DNA from: a virus
Reading direction: 5' to 3' (one strand)
IMG/VR virus record: IMGVR_UViG_3300037840_000333
Location: 23,121-87,120 of that record
DNA: 64,000 nt
Shown piece after piece: positions 53,775 through 61,101 of the stretch (positions are counted from its first letter, which is position 1; each line of letters starts with the position of its first letter). The notes under the pieces were generated by a model. That model searched no databases. It had not been told where the DNA came from and worked only from the letters and a program-made list of their open reading frames with translations. The translations under genes and the position numbers were made by a program.

Positions 53775-55433
53775 CTAACGCATGTCCTCGGGGCGCACCC
53801 GCCGGCCGCCAAGCTGCTCGCTGATGATCCGGCCCTGCCTCGTGCTCGGGGGGATGCTGCCCACCCGGGGGCGGCTGGTCTGGCTGCTCCGCTCGACCTT
53901 TTGCTTCGGGATCCGGCCGTCGGCGACCTCGACCTTGCCGGTGCCGGCGTTCGCTCCCAGCAGCAGGTCGGTGGCGGCGAACACCACGGCATCGAGTCGG
54001 TCCGGGCTCCACGTGCTCGGCTCCTCGCCCTCGGCGCCGGCGGTGTACTCGGGGTCGCCCGGGTCGCCGGCGTCGTCGTGCTCGGGTGGCACCCAGTTCG
54101 TGAGCTGGAACTCCAACTGCGCCAGGTGGCCGACGTGGTGGACCTTGCCCTGCTCGTAGAGCTGGTGGACGGGCTCGGCCCGAAGGCGCTTGCCCTTGCT
54201 GGCGAACACCAGCCCGAACGGGATGCGGATGCCGAGCTCTCGGCTGGTCGAGCGCATCACCAGGCGCACCTGCTCGGCCTGGAAGTTGCCCTCCCCCACC
54301 ACCCGCTCGCTCCGCCGGCCGTAGTACTCCCGGGGCTCGGGGGGCACGTAGTTGCCATCCTCGTCCCGCTGGTGCAGGTCGTCGTGGGTCGGCATGTAGC
54401 CGAGGGCAGCGAGCTGGCCCCACTCCATCGGCGTCACCCGCCGGCTGAGGTCCGCCAGCACGTACACGTGGCGGTGCCGGCTGATGCCGGCGACGATGAT
54501 GCCGCACTCGTCGTGGGTCGTGCCCCAACTCGGGTCCACGTAGGTCCGCACCCGCAGCAGCGCGGGTACCTCCTCGGCGCTCACCCGGTGCTGCTCGATC
54601 AGCTCCTGAGCCCACAGGGCGCCGGTGACCTCCTCGAGGATCAGCCCTTTCAGCTCTTGCAGCCCGAGTCGGGTGTTGCCGTACTGCTCGTAGAGCTGGT
54701 GGCGGATCTCCTCGGGCAGGTACGGATTGTCGTCGGTCTCGGCCGTGCTCAGGCAGACGATGCTGCTCGTGCTGAGCTTCCTGATCGTTGGCCGGGGCCT
54801 CGGCGTCGTGGCGCCTACCCAGCGCGGGTGGGGGCCGCTGCGGAGCCCGAGGTCGGCCTGGGCCACGCCCTCACGCAGGTAGCGCCAGGCGGCCAGCTCC
54901 TCCCGCACGTCGAAGCAGCGGTTCCCCTTGGCTCGCAGGCGGTCCACGTCGGACAGGGTGTGGACGCCGAACAGGAAGGCGAAGGCGCCGTTCGGCCATT
55001 TGGCGACGGTGCCGCCTTTCTGCGTGACCTCCTTCACGTCCGGGTTGATCGTCACCAGCCCGTCCACGCCGTGCACGATGGAGGCGCTGGCGTCGCCGAA
55101 GGTCGGGGCGATGATGCCCATGCGGTGGGGCACTCGGCCGGGGAAGCACGCCGGGCCGTTCGCGTGCTCGTCCATGGCGTGACACACGGCCGCTGTCTTG
55201 CCGACGCCTCGCCCGCCCATCAGGAGCCACCCGTGCCACCGCTCCTCGATGTTCGGATGCCGCTGGTGGGGTAGTGGCTCCCACGGCGGCCTGGGCGGTT
55301 CTAGGGCCTCGATGCGCTCCCACAGCGCCTCGCGCTCCGCCGGCGGGTAGCTCTCGACCAGCGCCACGATCTGCTCGGGCGTGACGTCATCGCCGAGCAT
55401 CCATTCCAGGTCGTCCTCGGCCGCGAGCGCCAC
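53775..55433 (-). CDS. terL: terminase large subunit
   Basis: 552 residues from GTG 55433, six bases after TAGCAT. Walker A is GGRGVGKT (residues 73-80). MGIIAPTFGDASASIVHG follows, then FDVREELAAWRYL as the Walker B and acidic-residue region (Asp, then Glu-Glu), then WVGATTPRPRP as the coupling segment. The nuclease half begins VRTYVDPSWGTTHDECGIIV, with the first Asp of the RNase H fold, continues YVLADLS and ends with a DRLDAVVFAATDLLLG helix carrying a late Asp. The enzyme powers packaging and cuts concatemers at the portal. No adjacent small terminase is obvious. The tail fibre cassette separates it from the portal by 18 kb. Confidence 0.88.
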   Translation of the reverse strand: MALAAEDDLEWMLGDDVTPEQIVALVESYPPAEREALWERIEALEPPRPPWEPLPHQRHPNIEERWHGWLLMGGRGVGKTAAVCHAMDEHANGPACFPGRVPHRMGIIAPTFGDASASIVHGVDGLVTINPDVKEVTQKGGTVAKWPNGAFAFLFGVHTLSDVDRLRAKGNRCFDVREELAAWRYLREGVAQADLGLRSGPHPRWVGATTPRPRPTIRKLSTSSIVCLSTAETDDNPYLPEEIRHQLYEQYGNTRLGLQELKGLILEEVTGALWAQELIEQHRVSAEEVPALLRVRTYVDPSWGTTHDECGIIVAGISRHRHVYVLADLSRRVTPMEWGQLAALGYMPTHDDLHQRDEDGNYVPPEPREYYGRRSERVVGEGNFQAEQVRLVMRSTSRELGIRIPFGLVFASKGKRLRAEPVHQLYEQGKVHHVGHLAQLEFQLTNWVPPEHDDAGDPGDPEYTAGAEGEEPSTWSPDRLDAVVFAATDLLLGANAGTGKVEVADGRIPKQKVERSSQTSRPRVGSIPPSTRQGRIISEQLGGRRVRPEDMR

Positions 55434-55439
55434 GGCCGG

Positions 55440-55445
55440 ATGCTA
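55440..55445 (-). promoter_or_regulatory. leaderless-type -10 TAGCAT before terminase GTG 55433
   Basis: Minus strand CGCCTAGCATCCGGCCGTG, six-base gap, no ribosome-binding site. Another TAGCGT motif lies 150 bases upstream (55595-55600) and could make a leadered form. Confidence 0.6.
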
Positions 55446-55594
55446 GGCGCGCCCGGACCTCGTTGAGGCTACCCGGGGGCGAGACGCCTGGGCCGTGGTG
55501 TTGTGCGCTCTCAGAGCACCCCGTTCGCCGCTCACGCCTTCACCGTTCCGTATCCGCGGCCGTCGGGTCAACTGCGTGGACGTCTCGGGTGCGA

Positions 55595-55600
55595 ACGCTA
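55595..55600 (-). promoter_or_regulatory. distal TAGCGT motif in the 55434-55611 gap
   Basis: Minus strand AGGCGCTAGCGTTCGC, five bases after the TAG-containing end of the gene at 55612. No start codon follows closely. The gap also contains GCTCTCAGAGC (about 55509), a 5-bp hairpin. A possible second terminase promoter or operator. Confidence 0.4.
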
Positions 55601-55611
55601 GCGCCTATCGG

Positions 55612-56085
55612 CTAGCCGCGCTCGTCGTAGTGCAACAGCACCGCCTCGCTCACCGGCTTGCGCTTCCGGCGGATGACGACGCGCCGGCTCAGCTCCGCCG
55701 CGAGGGCGGATCGAGCAGCGAAGGCGCGCCGGCGATACAGGGATACCTGGCGCTGCAGGTCACGTGTCCGGGCGGCCAAGCCCTCTAACTCCTCCGCCCG
55801 CCGGCGGTAGCGGTCCGTCTCCCAACTGTGGCCGCCGCGGTGGTTCGGCGGTCGGTCGCACTGCTCCCGGCGAGGGCTCGTGGTCGGGCACGCCTCGCGC
55901 CGGGCGAACGTGGTGATGGTGGCTCTCTGCTCCAACTCCTTGGCCAGATCGGTGAGCACGTCGGCCCACGCCAGCATGGCGACGTCCTCGTCCTCGCCGG
56001 CTCGCTGGGCGATGGAGTCTGCGATCCACGTCAGGCGCTCGCTCGGGGGCCAGTGCTCAAACGGGTCGCCGCGCTCAGCCGGCAT
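55612..56085 (-). CDS. hypothetical helical protein, 157 aa
   Basis: ATG 56085 overlaps the preceding gene by eleven bases. Mostly alpha-helical: ERLTWIADSIAQRAGEDED, DVLTDLAKELEQRATITTF, then a CPTTSPRREQCDRPPNH patch with two cysteines and histidines that might bind zinc, and a long coil (RYRRRAEELEGLAARTRDLQ). Ends basic (RRVVIRRKRKPVS). Last gene of a coupled five-gene run from 57424. Unknown function. Confidence 0.55.
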   Translation of the reverse strand: MPAERGDPFEHWPPSERLTWIADSIAQRAGEDEDVAMLAWADVLTDLAKELEQRATITTFARREACPTTSPRREQCDRPPNHRGGHSWETDRYRRRAEELEGLAARTRDLQRQVSLYRRRAFAARSALAAELSRRVVIRRKRKPVSEAVLLHYDERG

Positions 56086-56443
56086 CGGCGTCTTCGCCCT
56101 GGGCCAGGTCTAGCTCGGTGAACTCGTAGGTGTTGAAGCGTCGGGCGTGCAGGTCCTCGGCGCTCAGCTCGTCCATGCCCGGTGGGATCGGGATCGGGCC
56201 CTCGTACAGGATCTTGCCGTCGTGCCTCGTGCAGGTCACCCAAATGTCGCCGGCCGGCGGCTGGTCGAGCGTCCGCAGCACCCGCTCGATGGTCGGGCTC
56301 AGCAACGGGTGCGGGCGTATCTCCCAACACGCCGGGCGCTGGCACCGCCTCGTCCCTTGGTGGTCGGTGTGCCAGCGGTGCAGCCCGAGCCGGCAGCGCA
56401 GCGGTCTCGGTGGCATGGCCCACGCCTTGTGCCGTCGCCTCAT
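56075..56443 (-). CDS. hypothetical protein with possible zinc site, 122 aa
   Basis: ATG 56443 overlaps the preceding stop as ATGA. Contains CRLGLHRWHTDHQGTRRCQR, then ACW, a Cys/His pattern able to hold one metal. The second half has a strand DIWVTCTRHDGKILYEGPIP and an acidic end. Small cytoplasmic protein, no family recognised. Confidence 0.5.
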   Translation of the reverse strand: MRRRHKAWAMPPRPLRCRLGLHRWHTDHQGTRRCQRPACWEIRPHPLLSPTIERVLRTLDQPPAGDIWVTCTRHDGKILYEGPIPIPPGMDELSAEDLHARRFNTYEFTELDLAQGEDADAG

Positions 56444-56649
56444 GCCGACTCCCTGGTCCTCCTGGCCGGGCGGAGGTTGCCCGTGAGGGCGCTCTGCTCC
56501 CATCCGGCGCTCTCCGCCAAGTGAAGCAGGTTCGGCGGCTCCTGGGCATCTATGGGGCTCGTGAGGACCAATGCCTCGTCGCCGGTCTCTAGGTTCCGGG
56601 CGTGTAGCACGGTCGTCGGGCGCGCCGTGGCCTGGCTGACGCGTGTCAT
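56440..56649 (-). CDS. hypothetical protein, 69 aa
   Basis: ATG 56649 overlaps the preceding stop as ATGA, and its own stop overlaps the next ATG. The sequence TTVLHARNLETGDEALVLTS suggests a strand pair, with a helix LLHLAESAGWEQSALTG and a basic tail RPARRTRESA. No recognised domain. Confidence 0.5.
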   Translation of the reverse strand: MTRVSQATARPTTVLHARNLETGDEALVLTSPIDAQEPPNLLHLAESAGWEQSALTGNLRPARRTRESA

Positions 56650-56945
56650 TCTCGCTCGGCCCAGCGCGGACGTCGGGGCGGATGCGGGTCGCCGGCGTGG
56701 ATGGCCTCCCAAAGATCCGGCGCCACCGTTGCGGCCCAGCCGATGGCTTGGCCTGGCTTGACGACCCTCACGGTGTCGGCCGTGATCCGGTCGGCCGTAA
56801 TGGCCAGCTCGGCTATGACGAAACGGTTGCCCTCGTATTGAAACCGAGTCCTGGCGCGCACGGGCTCGCCGTGCTTGTCCCACCACGTGAACGTCGCCCA
56901 GCCGCCGGTCTCCATCTCCGCCAGACACGCACGGGCGACGGTCAT
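56646..56945 (-). CDS. hypothetical protein, 99 aa
   Basis: ATG 56945 overlaps the preceding stop as ATGA. The chain begins RACLAEMETGGWATFTWWDK, continues RARTRFQYEGNRFVIAELAI and ends with a basic Pro-rich segment. Short beta-rich fold. Coupled to the PGDYG-like gene upstream. Confidence 0.5.
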   Translation of the reverse strand: MTVARACLAEMETGGWATFTWWDKHGEPVRARTRFQYEGNRFVIAELAITADRITADTVRVVKPGQAIGWAATVAPDLWEAIHAGDPHPPRRPRWAERE

Positions 56946-57424
56946 GCCGTCGCCTCCTCGGGCACACTTAGCTCGTACAGCGCGGTCCACCCGCCCTCGC
57001 GCAGCTCGGCCCGGGTCAGGCCGTCGTGGCGCCACTCGTGGCCCGTGGTCATGCCGGCGGTCACATGGGGGCGATAGAAGGCGACGCGCTTCAGCGTCAC
57101 GTTCTGCATGCCTGGGAACGGGTCCTCGTAGGTCTCGTCCTGCTCGGGGTCCTCTTGGAAATGCTGGCGGAACTCCTCGTCGCCGAACACCTGCCACACC
57201 CACAATCTGCCGCTCCCACCGTCGCTCGGCTCCCGCCGCACGATCCACGCTCCCTTCGGCACGGCCAGGCTGGCGCCGGCCGTCATCAGCATCACGCCGA
57301 GGTCGTCGCTCTCGTCTCGGACCACGGGCGCGCCCCAGGCTTGCAGCTCCTCGTACTTGACCTCGCCGTAGGGGCCTTCCCAATGCCTGGCTTCGACGGG
57401 TATGGCCTTCGTGCTGTATCTCAC
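56942..57424 (-). CDS. PGDYG-like phage protein
   Basis: 160 residues from GTG 57424, GAGGAG eight bases upstream. The sequence fits a widespread small phage family: YSTKAIPVEARHWEG at the start, LQAWGAPVV, LGVMLMTAGASLAVPKGAWI (the 'i.T..g...a..GdwIv' core), then WQVFGDEEFRQHFQ at the position of the usual 'v....F...y'. Function of the family is unknown. It is transcribed divergently from the plus-strand gene at 57457 with only 32 bases between starts. Confidence 0.6.
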   Translation of the reverse strand: MRYSTKAIPVEARHWEGPYGEVKYEELQAWGAPVVRDESDDLGVMLMTAGASLAVPKGAWIVRREPSDGGSGRLWVWQVFGDEEFRQHFQEDPEQDETYEDPFPGMQNVTLKRVAFYRPHVTAGMTTGHEWRHDGLTRAELREGGWTALYELSVPEEATA

Positions 57425-57444
57425 GCTGCGGTCTCCTCGCTCTG

Positions 57445-57450
57445 TACGCT
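57445..57450 (+). promoter_or_regulatory. plus-strand leaderless-type -10 TACGCT before GTG 57457
   Basis: Plus strand CTGTACGCTTCCCCTGTG, six-base gap. The promoter of the opposing gene must overlap it, because the two starts are 32 bases apart. Confidence 0.55.
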
Positions 57451-57456
57451 TCCCCT

Positions 57457-57852
57457 GTGGCGCTCACTCCAATCACGATCACCTTCGGCACCGGCCTGGC
57501 GCCGGTGGTCAATCCCGACAGCTCGCTCGCCTCGGGGGCACTCACCTTCACGCTCATGCTGGCCGGCGTGCCGGTGACAATGCAGGACTCGGTCTCGGGC
57601 GAGCTGGTCCTGCCGTCGCCCATCGTGGCCGCCATCGACCAGGGCCAGCTCCTCTCCAACCCGGCCGGCGGTGCAGGGTACGAGCCGTTCACGCTGCTGG
57701 CGAACGACGATTCCACGACCCTGCCGGTCGGGACGTACTACAACGTCCACGAGGAGCTGGTCGCCGGCTCGCTGCCCGACTGGCCGTTCACCGTGCATCA
57801 CGCCTCCGCCGGCGGCGTCCAGTCCATCGCCTCGCAGCGTCCCGTGCCGTAA
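57457..57852 (+). CDS. tail fibre attachment-domain paralogue on the opposite strand
   Basis: 131 residues, GTG start. The whole protein matches the N-terminal domain of the esterase fibre (44005-46923): ALTPITITFGTGLAPVV against PFTPITVTANYETSDGD, GALTFTLMLAG, then TLLANDDSTTLPVGTYYNVHEE against LFATDDPTTLPDGAAYMVSE. No fibre part follows. It stands alone among non-structural genes and on the other strand, so it looks like a captured or translocated domain. It might compete with or cap fibres, or be a small virion protein. Its end overlaps the convergent minus-strand gene by 55 bases. Confidence 0.65.
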   Translation: MALTPITITFGTGLAPVVNPDSSLASGALTFTLMLAGVPVTMQDSVSGELVLPSPIVAAIDQGQLLSNPAGGAGYEPFTLLANDDSTTLPVGTYYNVHEELVAGSLPDWPFTVHHASAGGVQSIASQRPVP

Positions 57853-58256
57853 GCCGGGCACCGGGTCTGTAGCGCCGCCGTCAGCCTGCCAACCTCGCCC
57901 TCTAGCTCGGTCACCAGCTCGCGCAGCTCGGCGTTGCGGACGGTGATCTGCTGCGGGTCGCCGGCGCCGGCTTCGCCCACGCGCCACTCCCACACCGCTC
58001 CGCTCCCGCCTCGGCGTCGGCTCGCCACGTCATAGGCGCCGAACCTGGCCTTGCGGAGGTCTCGCAGCCGCGCCTGCACGCTCGGGGCCGGTGCGCCGGT
58101 CAGGATGGCGACCTCGCTGGCCGTGCGCCACCGACCGTCCTTCATGGCCTCGTAGACCTTGGCGAGCTGGCGGTTCATGCGCGGCTTGTCCTGGCCGGGG
58201 TCGTAGGTCTCGCCATCGAACTCGGGCTCGCCGTCGAACGGGAATGGCAGCGTCAT
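57798..58256 (-). CDS. winged-helix-like DNA-binding protein with coiled-coil tail
   Basis: 152 residues from ATG 58256, overlapping the preceding stop as ATGA. After an acidic start comes NRQLAKVYEAMKDGRWRTAS, then EVAILTGAPAPSVQARLRDL and RKARFGAYDVASRR, and a strand AVWEWRV. This is the 'v.......g.W.t..ei...tg.p..svs..lRdLRk..fg...V.rr' pattern of a helix-turn-helix/winged-helix domain used in phage regulators. A leucine-zipper-like helix follows (NAELRELVTELEGEVGRLTA), suggesting dimers. It may regulate this phage's promoters. The last 18 codons overlap the convergent plus-strand gene. Confidence 0.65.
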   Translation of the reverse strand: MTLPFPFDGEPEFDGETYDPGQDKPRMNRQLAKVYEAMKDGRWRTASEVAILTGAPAPSVQARLRDLRKARFGAYDVASRRRGGSGAVWEWRVGEAGAGDPQQITVRNAELRELVTELEGEVGRLTAALQTRCPAYGTGRCEAMDWTPPAEA

Positions 58257-58504
58257 GGCCGGCCGTTCGCCGCAGCGGCGAGGCGCGCCTGGCGGGCCTG
58301 CTCCCTTACCTCGGCCCGGCTGGGCGGCTTCCTGAACGCCTTGGCCTTCCGCTTGCCGACCTTCGCCTCCAAGGTCAGCTCGACGGCCATTGCCATCCAC
58401 TCCGTCTTGTCCAGGTCGAGGCGCTCCATGTCCTTCTCGACGCGCCTCACGCGGTCGGGTGGGTGTCGGGTGCCAATGGTCTCGGCTGGCTCGCGGTCTC
58501 GCAT
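58253..58504 (-). CDS. basic helical protein, 83 aa, leaderless
   Basis: ATG 58504 is seven bases after TAGCGT. The protein is charged and helical: DRVRRVEKDMERLDLDKTEW, MAMAVELTLEAKVGKRKAKA, ending RAEVREQARQARLAAAANG. Probably nucleic-acid binding. It is translated together with the winged-helix protein through ATGA. Confidence 0.5.
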   Translation of the reverse strand: MRDREPAETIGTRHPPDRVRRVEKDMERLDLDKTEWMAMAVELTLEAKVGKRKAKAFRKPPSRAEVREQARQARLAAAANGRP

Positions 58505-58511
58505 ACCGCTA

Positions 58512-58517
58512 ACGCTA
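58512..58517 (-). promoter_or_regulatory. leaderless-type -10 TAGCGT before ATG 58504
   Basis: Minus strand GCGCTAGCGTTAGCGGTATG; 15 bases around the box match the motif at 2044-2049. Seven-base gap, no ribosome-binding site. Confidence 0.65.
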
Positions 58518-58543
58518 GCGCGTGGCGCCGGCGCGCTGCACGC

Positions 58544-59221
58544 TCACCCACCCTTCCCGCAGCCGGCGCCGTTGTTCCACGCACCCGGGCCGAACCCACC
58601 GTTCGCTGCGTAGATCTGCAGGGCCACCTGGGCCTGGGTGTCGGCGCTGTAGTCGCCGGGGACTCCGCTCATGCCGTAGCTCTGCCACGTACTCACCAGG
58701 ATGCCGTAGCCGCCGCTCGTGTCGCCGAAGTTGCCGCTGCTCTCGGGCTCGATCACGCAGCGGTACCAGTCGGCCGTGAACGCGTCGGTGGCGTCACTCC
58801 CGGTTGAAGTGGGGGTCGGCGGCGATGGTGGGGCCGTCGTCGGGGTGGGCGCCGGTGGCGGTGGCTCCGTCGTGGGCGTAGGCGTTACGGGCGCAGGTGC
58901 CGTAGTGGCCGGGGGTGCGGTGGCCGCACTCGGGGCAGTAGGCGGAGGCGCGGCCGAAGTGGGCGGTGAGGTCGCTGCCGTCGGTGTCGGTGGTGTCGGG
59001 AGGATCGGTGTACGGGTCAGCGGTTCCAGCGGCATCAAGAAGGCCGACGAGTCGGCGGAGTGCAATCGCCGAGCTAATCGCGCCGGCGTGACGCTCCGCG
59101 TAGCGGATGTGTCCTTCAAGCTCCTGGTCGATGTGGATGGTGGTGCTTTCCATTTTGCGGCTCCGAGGGTTGCGAATGCCAATAGGACGATCAGCCCTAT
59201 GCGGGCTGTTGTGCGGTACAT
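58544..59221 (-). CDS. secreted Rpf/transglycosylase-like protein with Pro/Thr linker
   Basis: 225 residues. Signal peptide: MYRTTARIG, core LIVLLAFATLGAAKW. A linker of about 75 Pro/Thr/Ala/Ser residues follows (from about residue 72 to 145). The C-terminal 75 residues are the enzyme: WYRCVIEPESSGNFGDTSGG with Glu in the catalytic 'C.i..ESsGn' position, YGILVSTWQSYGM, then AQVALQIYAANGGFGPGAWN. This is the lysozyme-like fold of resuscitation-promoting factors and phage transglycosylases that cut peptidoglycan. Secretion by signal peptide means action from outside or in the wall of the living host, unlike the GH25 endolysin. The linker DNA carries another ORF in a different frame. Confidence 0.7.
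   Translation of the reverse strand: MYRTTARIGLIVLLAFATLGAAKWKAPPSTSTRSLKDTSATRSVTPARLARRLHSADSSAFLMPLEPLTRTPILPTPPTPTAATSPPTSAAPPPTAPSAATAPPATTAPAPVTPTPTTEPPPPAPTPTTAPPSPPTPTSTGSDATDAFTADWYRCVIEPESSGNFGDTSGGYGILVSTWQSYGMSGVPGDYSADTQAQVALQIYAANGGFGPGAWNNGAGCGKGG
58794..59153 (-). CDS. overprinted ORF inside the transglycosylase linker, zinc-finger-like
   Basis: 119 codons in a frame different from the host gene, wholly inside it. ATG 59153 is preceded by TCGGAG at a usable distance. The product has a helical start (IHIDQELEGHIRYAERHAGA; ISSAIALRRLVGLLDAAG) and a C-x2-C...C motif (YCPECGHRTPGHYGTC). Third codon positions in this frame are nearly all G or C, typical of real genes here, while the Pro/Thr linker frame uses mixed third bases. 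So codon bias favours this ORF within the overlap, but the linker frame is also open and joins a signal peptide to a convincing enzyme. Both may be translated. Confidence 0.5.
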   Translation of the reverse strand: MESTTIHIDQELEGHIRYAERHAGAISSAIALRRLVGLLDAAGTADPYTDPPDTTDTDGSDLTAHFGRASAYCPECGHRTPGHYGTCARNAYAHDGATATGAHPDDGPTIAADPHFNRE

Positions 59222-59392
59222 GAGATGGGGGCGTTTCCTTCGTTCGGTCGGCCGGGTGGTTCCGGCTCTCTGTCAGTTGGGGTGGACGCCCCGAATCGCA
59301 TGTAGGGCTGAGTCCGACTGGTGTATGCCTGGTCGGCCTTCGCGTGAACGCGGTCAGCTATGCACGGGGGGTGGGTGTCCGGGTGGCGGTGA
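59222..59392 (-). other. gene-free stretch before the transglycosylase-like gene
   Basis: 171 bases between the stop at 59393 and ATG 59221. It contains a likely but distant ribosome-binding site (GAAGGAAA) and no CTAG-type promoter motif. GC content is lower than in flanking genes. Probably promoter and leader of an unrecognised type. Confidence 0.4.
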
Positions 59393-59773
59393 TTAGCTCG
59401 TGGTCGGTCCTCCTCGGGTCGCCGTCAAGGTTAGGCGCTCTCGGCCGGGCTGGGGGCGCAACAAGTGGCGCGGCGGTGTCCTGGGGCCGATCCCTGGGCA
59501 GCGGCCGTCGAGGCAAGCCCTGCACGCCTCTGAGGTGCTTGCAGGGCTCATCTGGCAACCCCAACACGGGTGCTCGGCGCCGCTCAGCTCCATCGCCTGC
59601 CAGATCACCGCCAGCTCGTGCTGGTCGGGCAGGCCCCAGCGGAAGGTGACCCGTATCTGCAGTTCGGGGTCGTCTCGGTGCGGGCTCAGGCTGACGGTGG
59701 TCCGCTCGCCCAGCCCGACCTCGGCGAGAGCCTGGCGCACGCGCTCCGCCTGCTCCGCACTGGCTTGCTCCAT
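59393..59773 (-). CDS. hypothetical protein with cysteine cluster, 126 aa
   Basis: ATG 59773 lies four bases after the preceding stop. The N-terminal 70 residues are helix then strands (AEQAERVRQALAEVGLGERT; TVSLSPHRDDPELQIRVTF), and the middle holds five cysteines (PCWGCQMSPASTSEACRACL, then GRC), probably binding zinc. The last 30 residues are basic Pro/Arg-rich. Not exported by sequence, although flanked by exported proteins. Confidence 0.5.
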   Translation of the reverse strand: MEQASAEQAERVRQALAEVGLGERTTVSLSPHRDDPELQIRVTFRWGLPDQHELAVIWQAMELSGAEHPCWGCQMSPASTSEACRACLDGRCPGIGPRTPPRHLLRPQPGRERLTLTATRGGPTTS

Positions 59774-59777
59774 GCCG

Positions 59778-60137
59778 CTAGCCGCCGGTGCTCGCGCTCA
59801 GCGCCGCGGCGAGCTGGGCGTGGTCCTGGGCAATCTGCTGACGCACCCGGGCCGTAAAGGCCGCGGCCTGGGGCGTGCCGGCCTCCGGGCAATCGAGCTG
59901 GTGTACGAAGGACGGGTCAGGGTGGCACGGGCCCCAATAGGCGTTCCCGACGACCTGGCCGCCCGGCTGCACCTGCAGGTAGCCCTCCTGGGGGATGGCC
60001 GAGTCCTGGGCGAGCTGGGCCCGCCAGTGGGCAACCGCCGCCGTCTCGCCGGTGCTCGGCGGCGCTCCCTGGGTCGTCGCCAGCAGGAAGCCGGCGGTGA
60101 CCGGCAAGGTCACGAGGATCTTCCGCAGGTGTCTCAT
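59778..60137 (-). CDS. small exported protein, 119 aa, leaderless
   Basis: ATG 60137 is seven bases after TAGCGT. Signal peptide MRHLRKILVTLPVTAGFLLA with cleavage expected near TTQGA. The mature chain has a helix (AVAHWRAQLAQDSAIPQEG), NAYWGPCHPDPSFVHQLDCP with two cysteines that may form a disulfide, and a C-terminal helix (FTARVRQQIAQDHAQLAAAL). No known domain. Confidence 0.6.
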   Translation of the reverse strand: MRHLRKILVTLPVTAGFLLATTQGAPPSTGETAAVAHWRAQLAQDSAIPQEGYLQVQPGGQVVGNAYWGPCHPDPSFVHQLDCPEAGTPQAAAFTARVRQQIAQDHAQLAAALSASTGG

Positions 60138-60144
60138 TCCGCTA

Positions 60145-60150
60145 ACGCTA
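60145..60150 (-). promoter_or_regulatory. leaderless-type -10 TAGCGT before ATG 60137
   Basis: Minus strand CCGCTAGCGTTAGCGGAATG, seven-base gap. CTAGAC, next to the stop of the preceding gene, lies 18 bases upstream as a possible -35. Confidence 0.65.
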
Positions 60151-60174
60151 GCGGATGGCGCTCCGCCCGTCTAG

Positions 60175-60663
60175 CTATCCCGTGGGCAGCAGGAAGGCGA
60201 TGGCGGTGTAGCCGTCTCTCGGGTCGGGCCCGCTCGTCGGCCGGTTGTTGATGACGACGGCGCTCGGGTCCTCGGGGCTGTTGCCCTCGATGCTCTCAAA
60301 GCTGCCGGGGCTGGCGGCCAGCACGATCCCATCGTGGCCGGCCTCGCCGGGCGCCATGCCCGGAATGTTGAACTCGACCACGTCGCCGGGCTGGGGTACC
60401 GGGCTCGGGTCGGGGCGCAGGTAGTACGTGAAGGTCCCTGGGCCCGTCGCGTCCTGCCAGCCGGGGATCGTCGCCTCCCCGATGGCGTTGACGAACTTGT
60501 AGCACCAAAATCCGCCGGCGGCATAGGGCGGGTTCTGCCAGCCGACCTCGGCGTTGGCATAGCCGACGAAGTTGCCGGTGGGCGTGTCGGGCCACGGGTA
60601 GCAGGCGGTGGCGGCCAGTGCGAGACCGACCGCCACCACTCCTGCCGCTAGTCGTCGCCTCAC
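60175..60663 (-). CDS. CHAP-type peptidase lipoprotein
   Basis: 162 residues; GTG 60663 directly follows the preceding stop. Lipoprotein signal: MRRRL, core AAGVVAVGLALAATA, Cys21. The mature part follows CHAP amidase/endopeptidase order: FVGYANAEVGWQNPPYAAGG, GFWCYKFVNA with Cys54, QPGDVVEFNI, then GHDGIVLAA with His110 and FESIEGNSP with Glu126/Asn128. CHAP enzymes cut peptidoglycan peptides. A lipid-anchored CHAP enzyme would act on the wall from outside the membrane, perhaps as host remodelling or superinfection defence rather than lysis. Confidence 0.7.
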   Translation of the reverse strand: MRRRLAAGVVAVGLALAATACYPWPDTPTGNFVGYANAEVGWQNPPYAAGGFWCYKFVNAIGEATIPGWQDATGPGTFTYYLRPDPSPVPQPGDVVEFNIPGMAPGEAGHDGIVLAASPGSFESIEGNSPEDPSAVVINNRPTSGPDPRDGYTAIAFLLPTG

Positions 60664-61101
60664 CTAGCAGGTGATGTACTTCGTGTTGCTGGCGATGAAG
60701 GCGCCGTTCCCGAACAACGACGCAGCCGCCAGCGTCCGGTAGTCCAGCGTGCCGCTCTGACAGTCGCCGTACCCGTACAGGTGGCCGCCGTCCTCGCTGT
60801 TGTTGCACGCCGCTCCGTCCACGCCCTGGTACGAGTCGTTGTACCAGCCGCCGAACACGTAGACCTGCACGCAGGAGTCATACAGAATCCAGCCCTGGTG
60901 CGGTGCCGGGCATTCGGTCGTGCCGAGCACGATGTAGTACCAGACGGGCGTGTCGGGGAAGACGTTGGAGCAGGTCAGGTCTGCGCCCGCCGGGCTCGCC
61001 GGGGCCGAGGCGACCGAGCCGGCGATAGCCAGCCCTCCCGCTCCGATCAGCCCGGCCACGCTGATAACGGCGACGGCCAGCCATCGCTTGATCTTTCTCA
61101 C
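60664..61101 (-). CDS. secreted cysteine-rich protein, 145 aa
   Basis: GTG 61101 with GGGAGG seven bases upstream. Signal peptide MRKIKRWLAVAVISVAGLIG, core to about residue 28, with cleavage expected after an Ala-rich stretch. The mature part has six cysteines (LTCSNVFPD; TTECPAPHQG; YDSCVQVYVFGGW; AACNNSEDGG; GDCQSGTLD; final TC) that could form three disulfides, and is rich in Tyr and Gly. No family recognised. Transcribed just upstream of the CHAP lipoprotein with no gap. Confidence 0.6.
   Translation of the reverse strand: MRKIKRWLAVAVISVAGLIGAGGLAIAGSVASAPASPAGADLTCSNVFPDTPVWYYIVLGTTECPAPHQGWILYDSCVQVYVFGGWYNDSYQGVDGAACNNSEDGGHLYGYGDCQSGTLDYRTLAAASLFGNGAFIASNTKYITC

Noticed and set aside
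59760-59790. CGGCTAGCGGCATG as another leaderless promoter before 59773
   Set aside because: The hexamer TAGCGG lacks the final T, and the TAG is the stop codon of the preceding gene; coupled translation is the simpler explanation.
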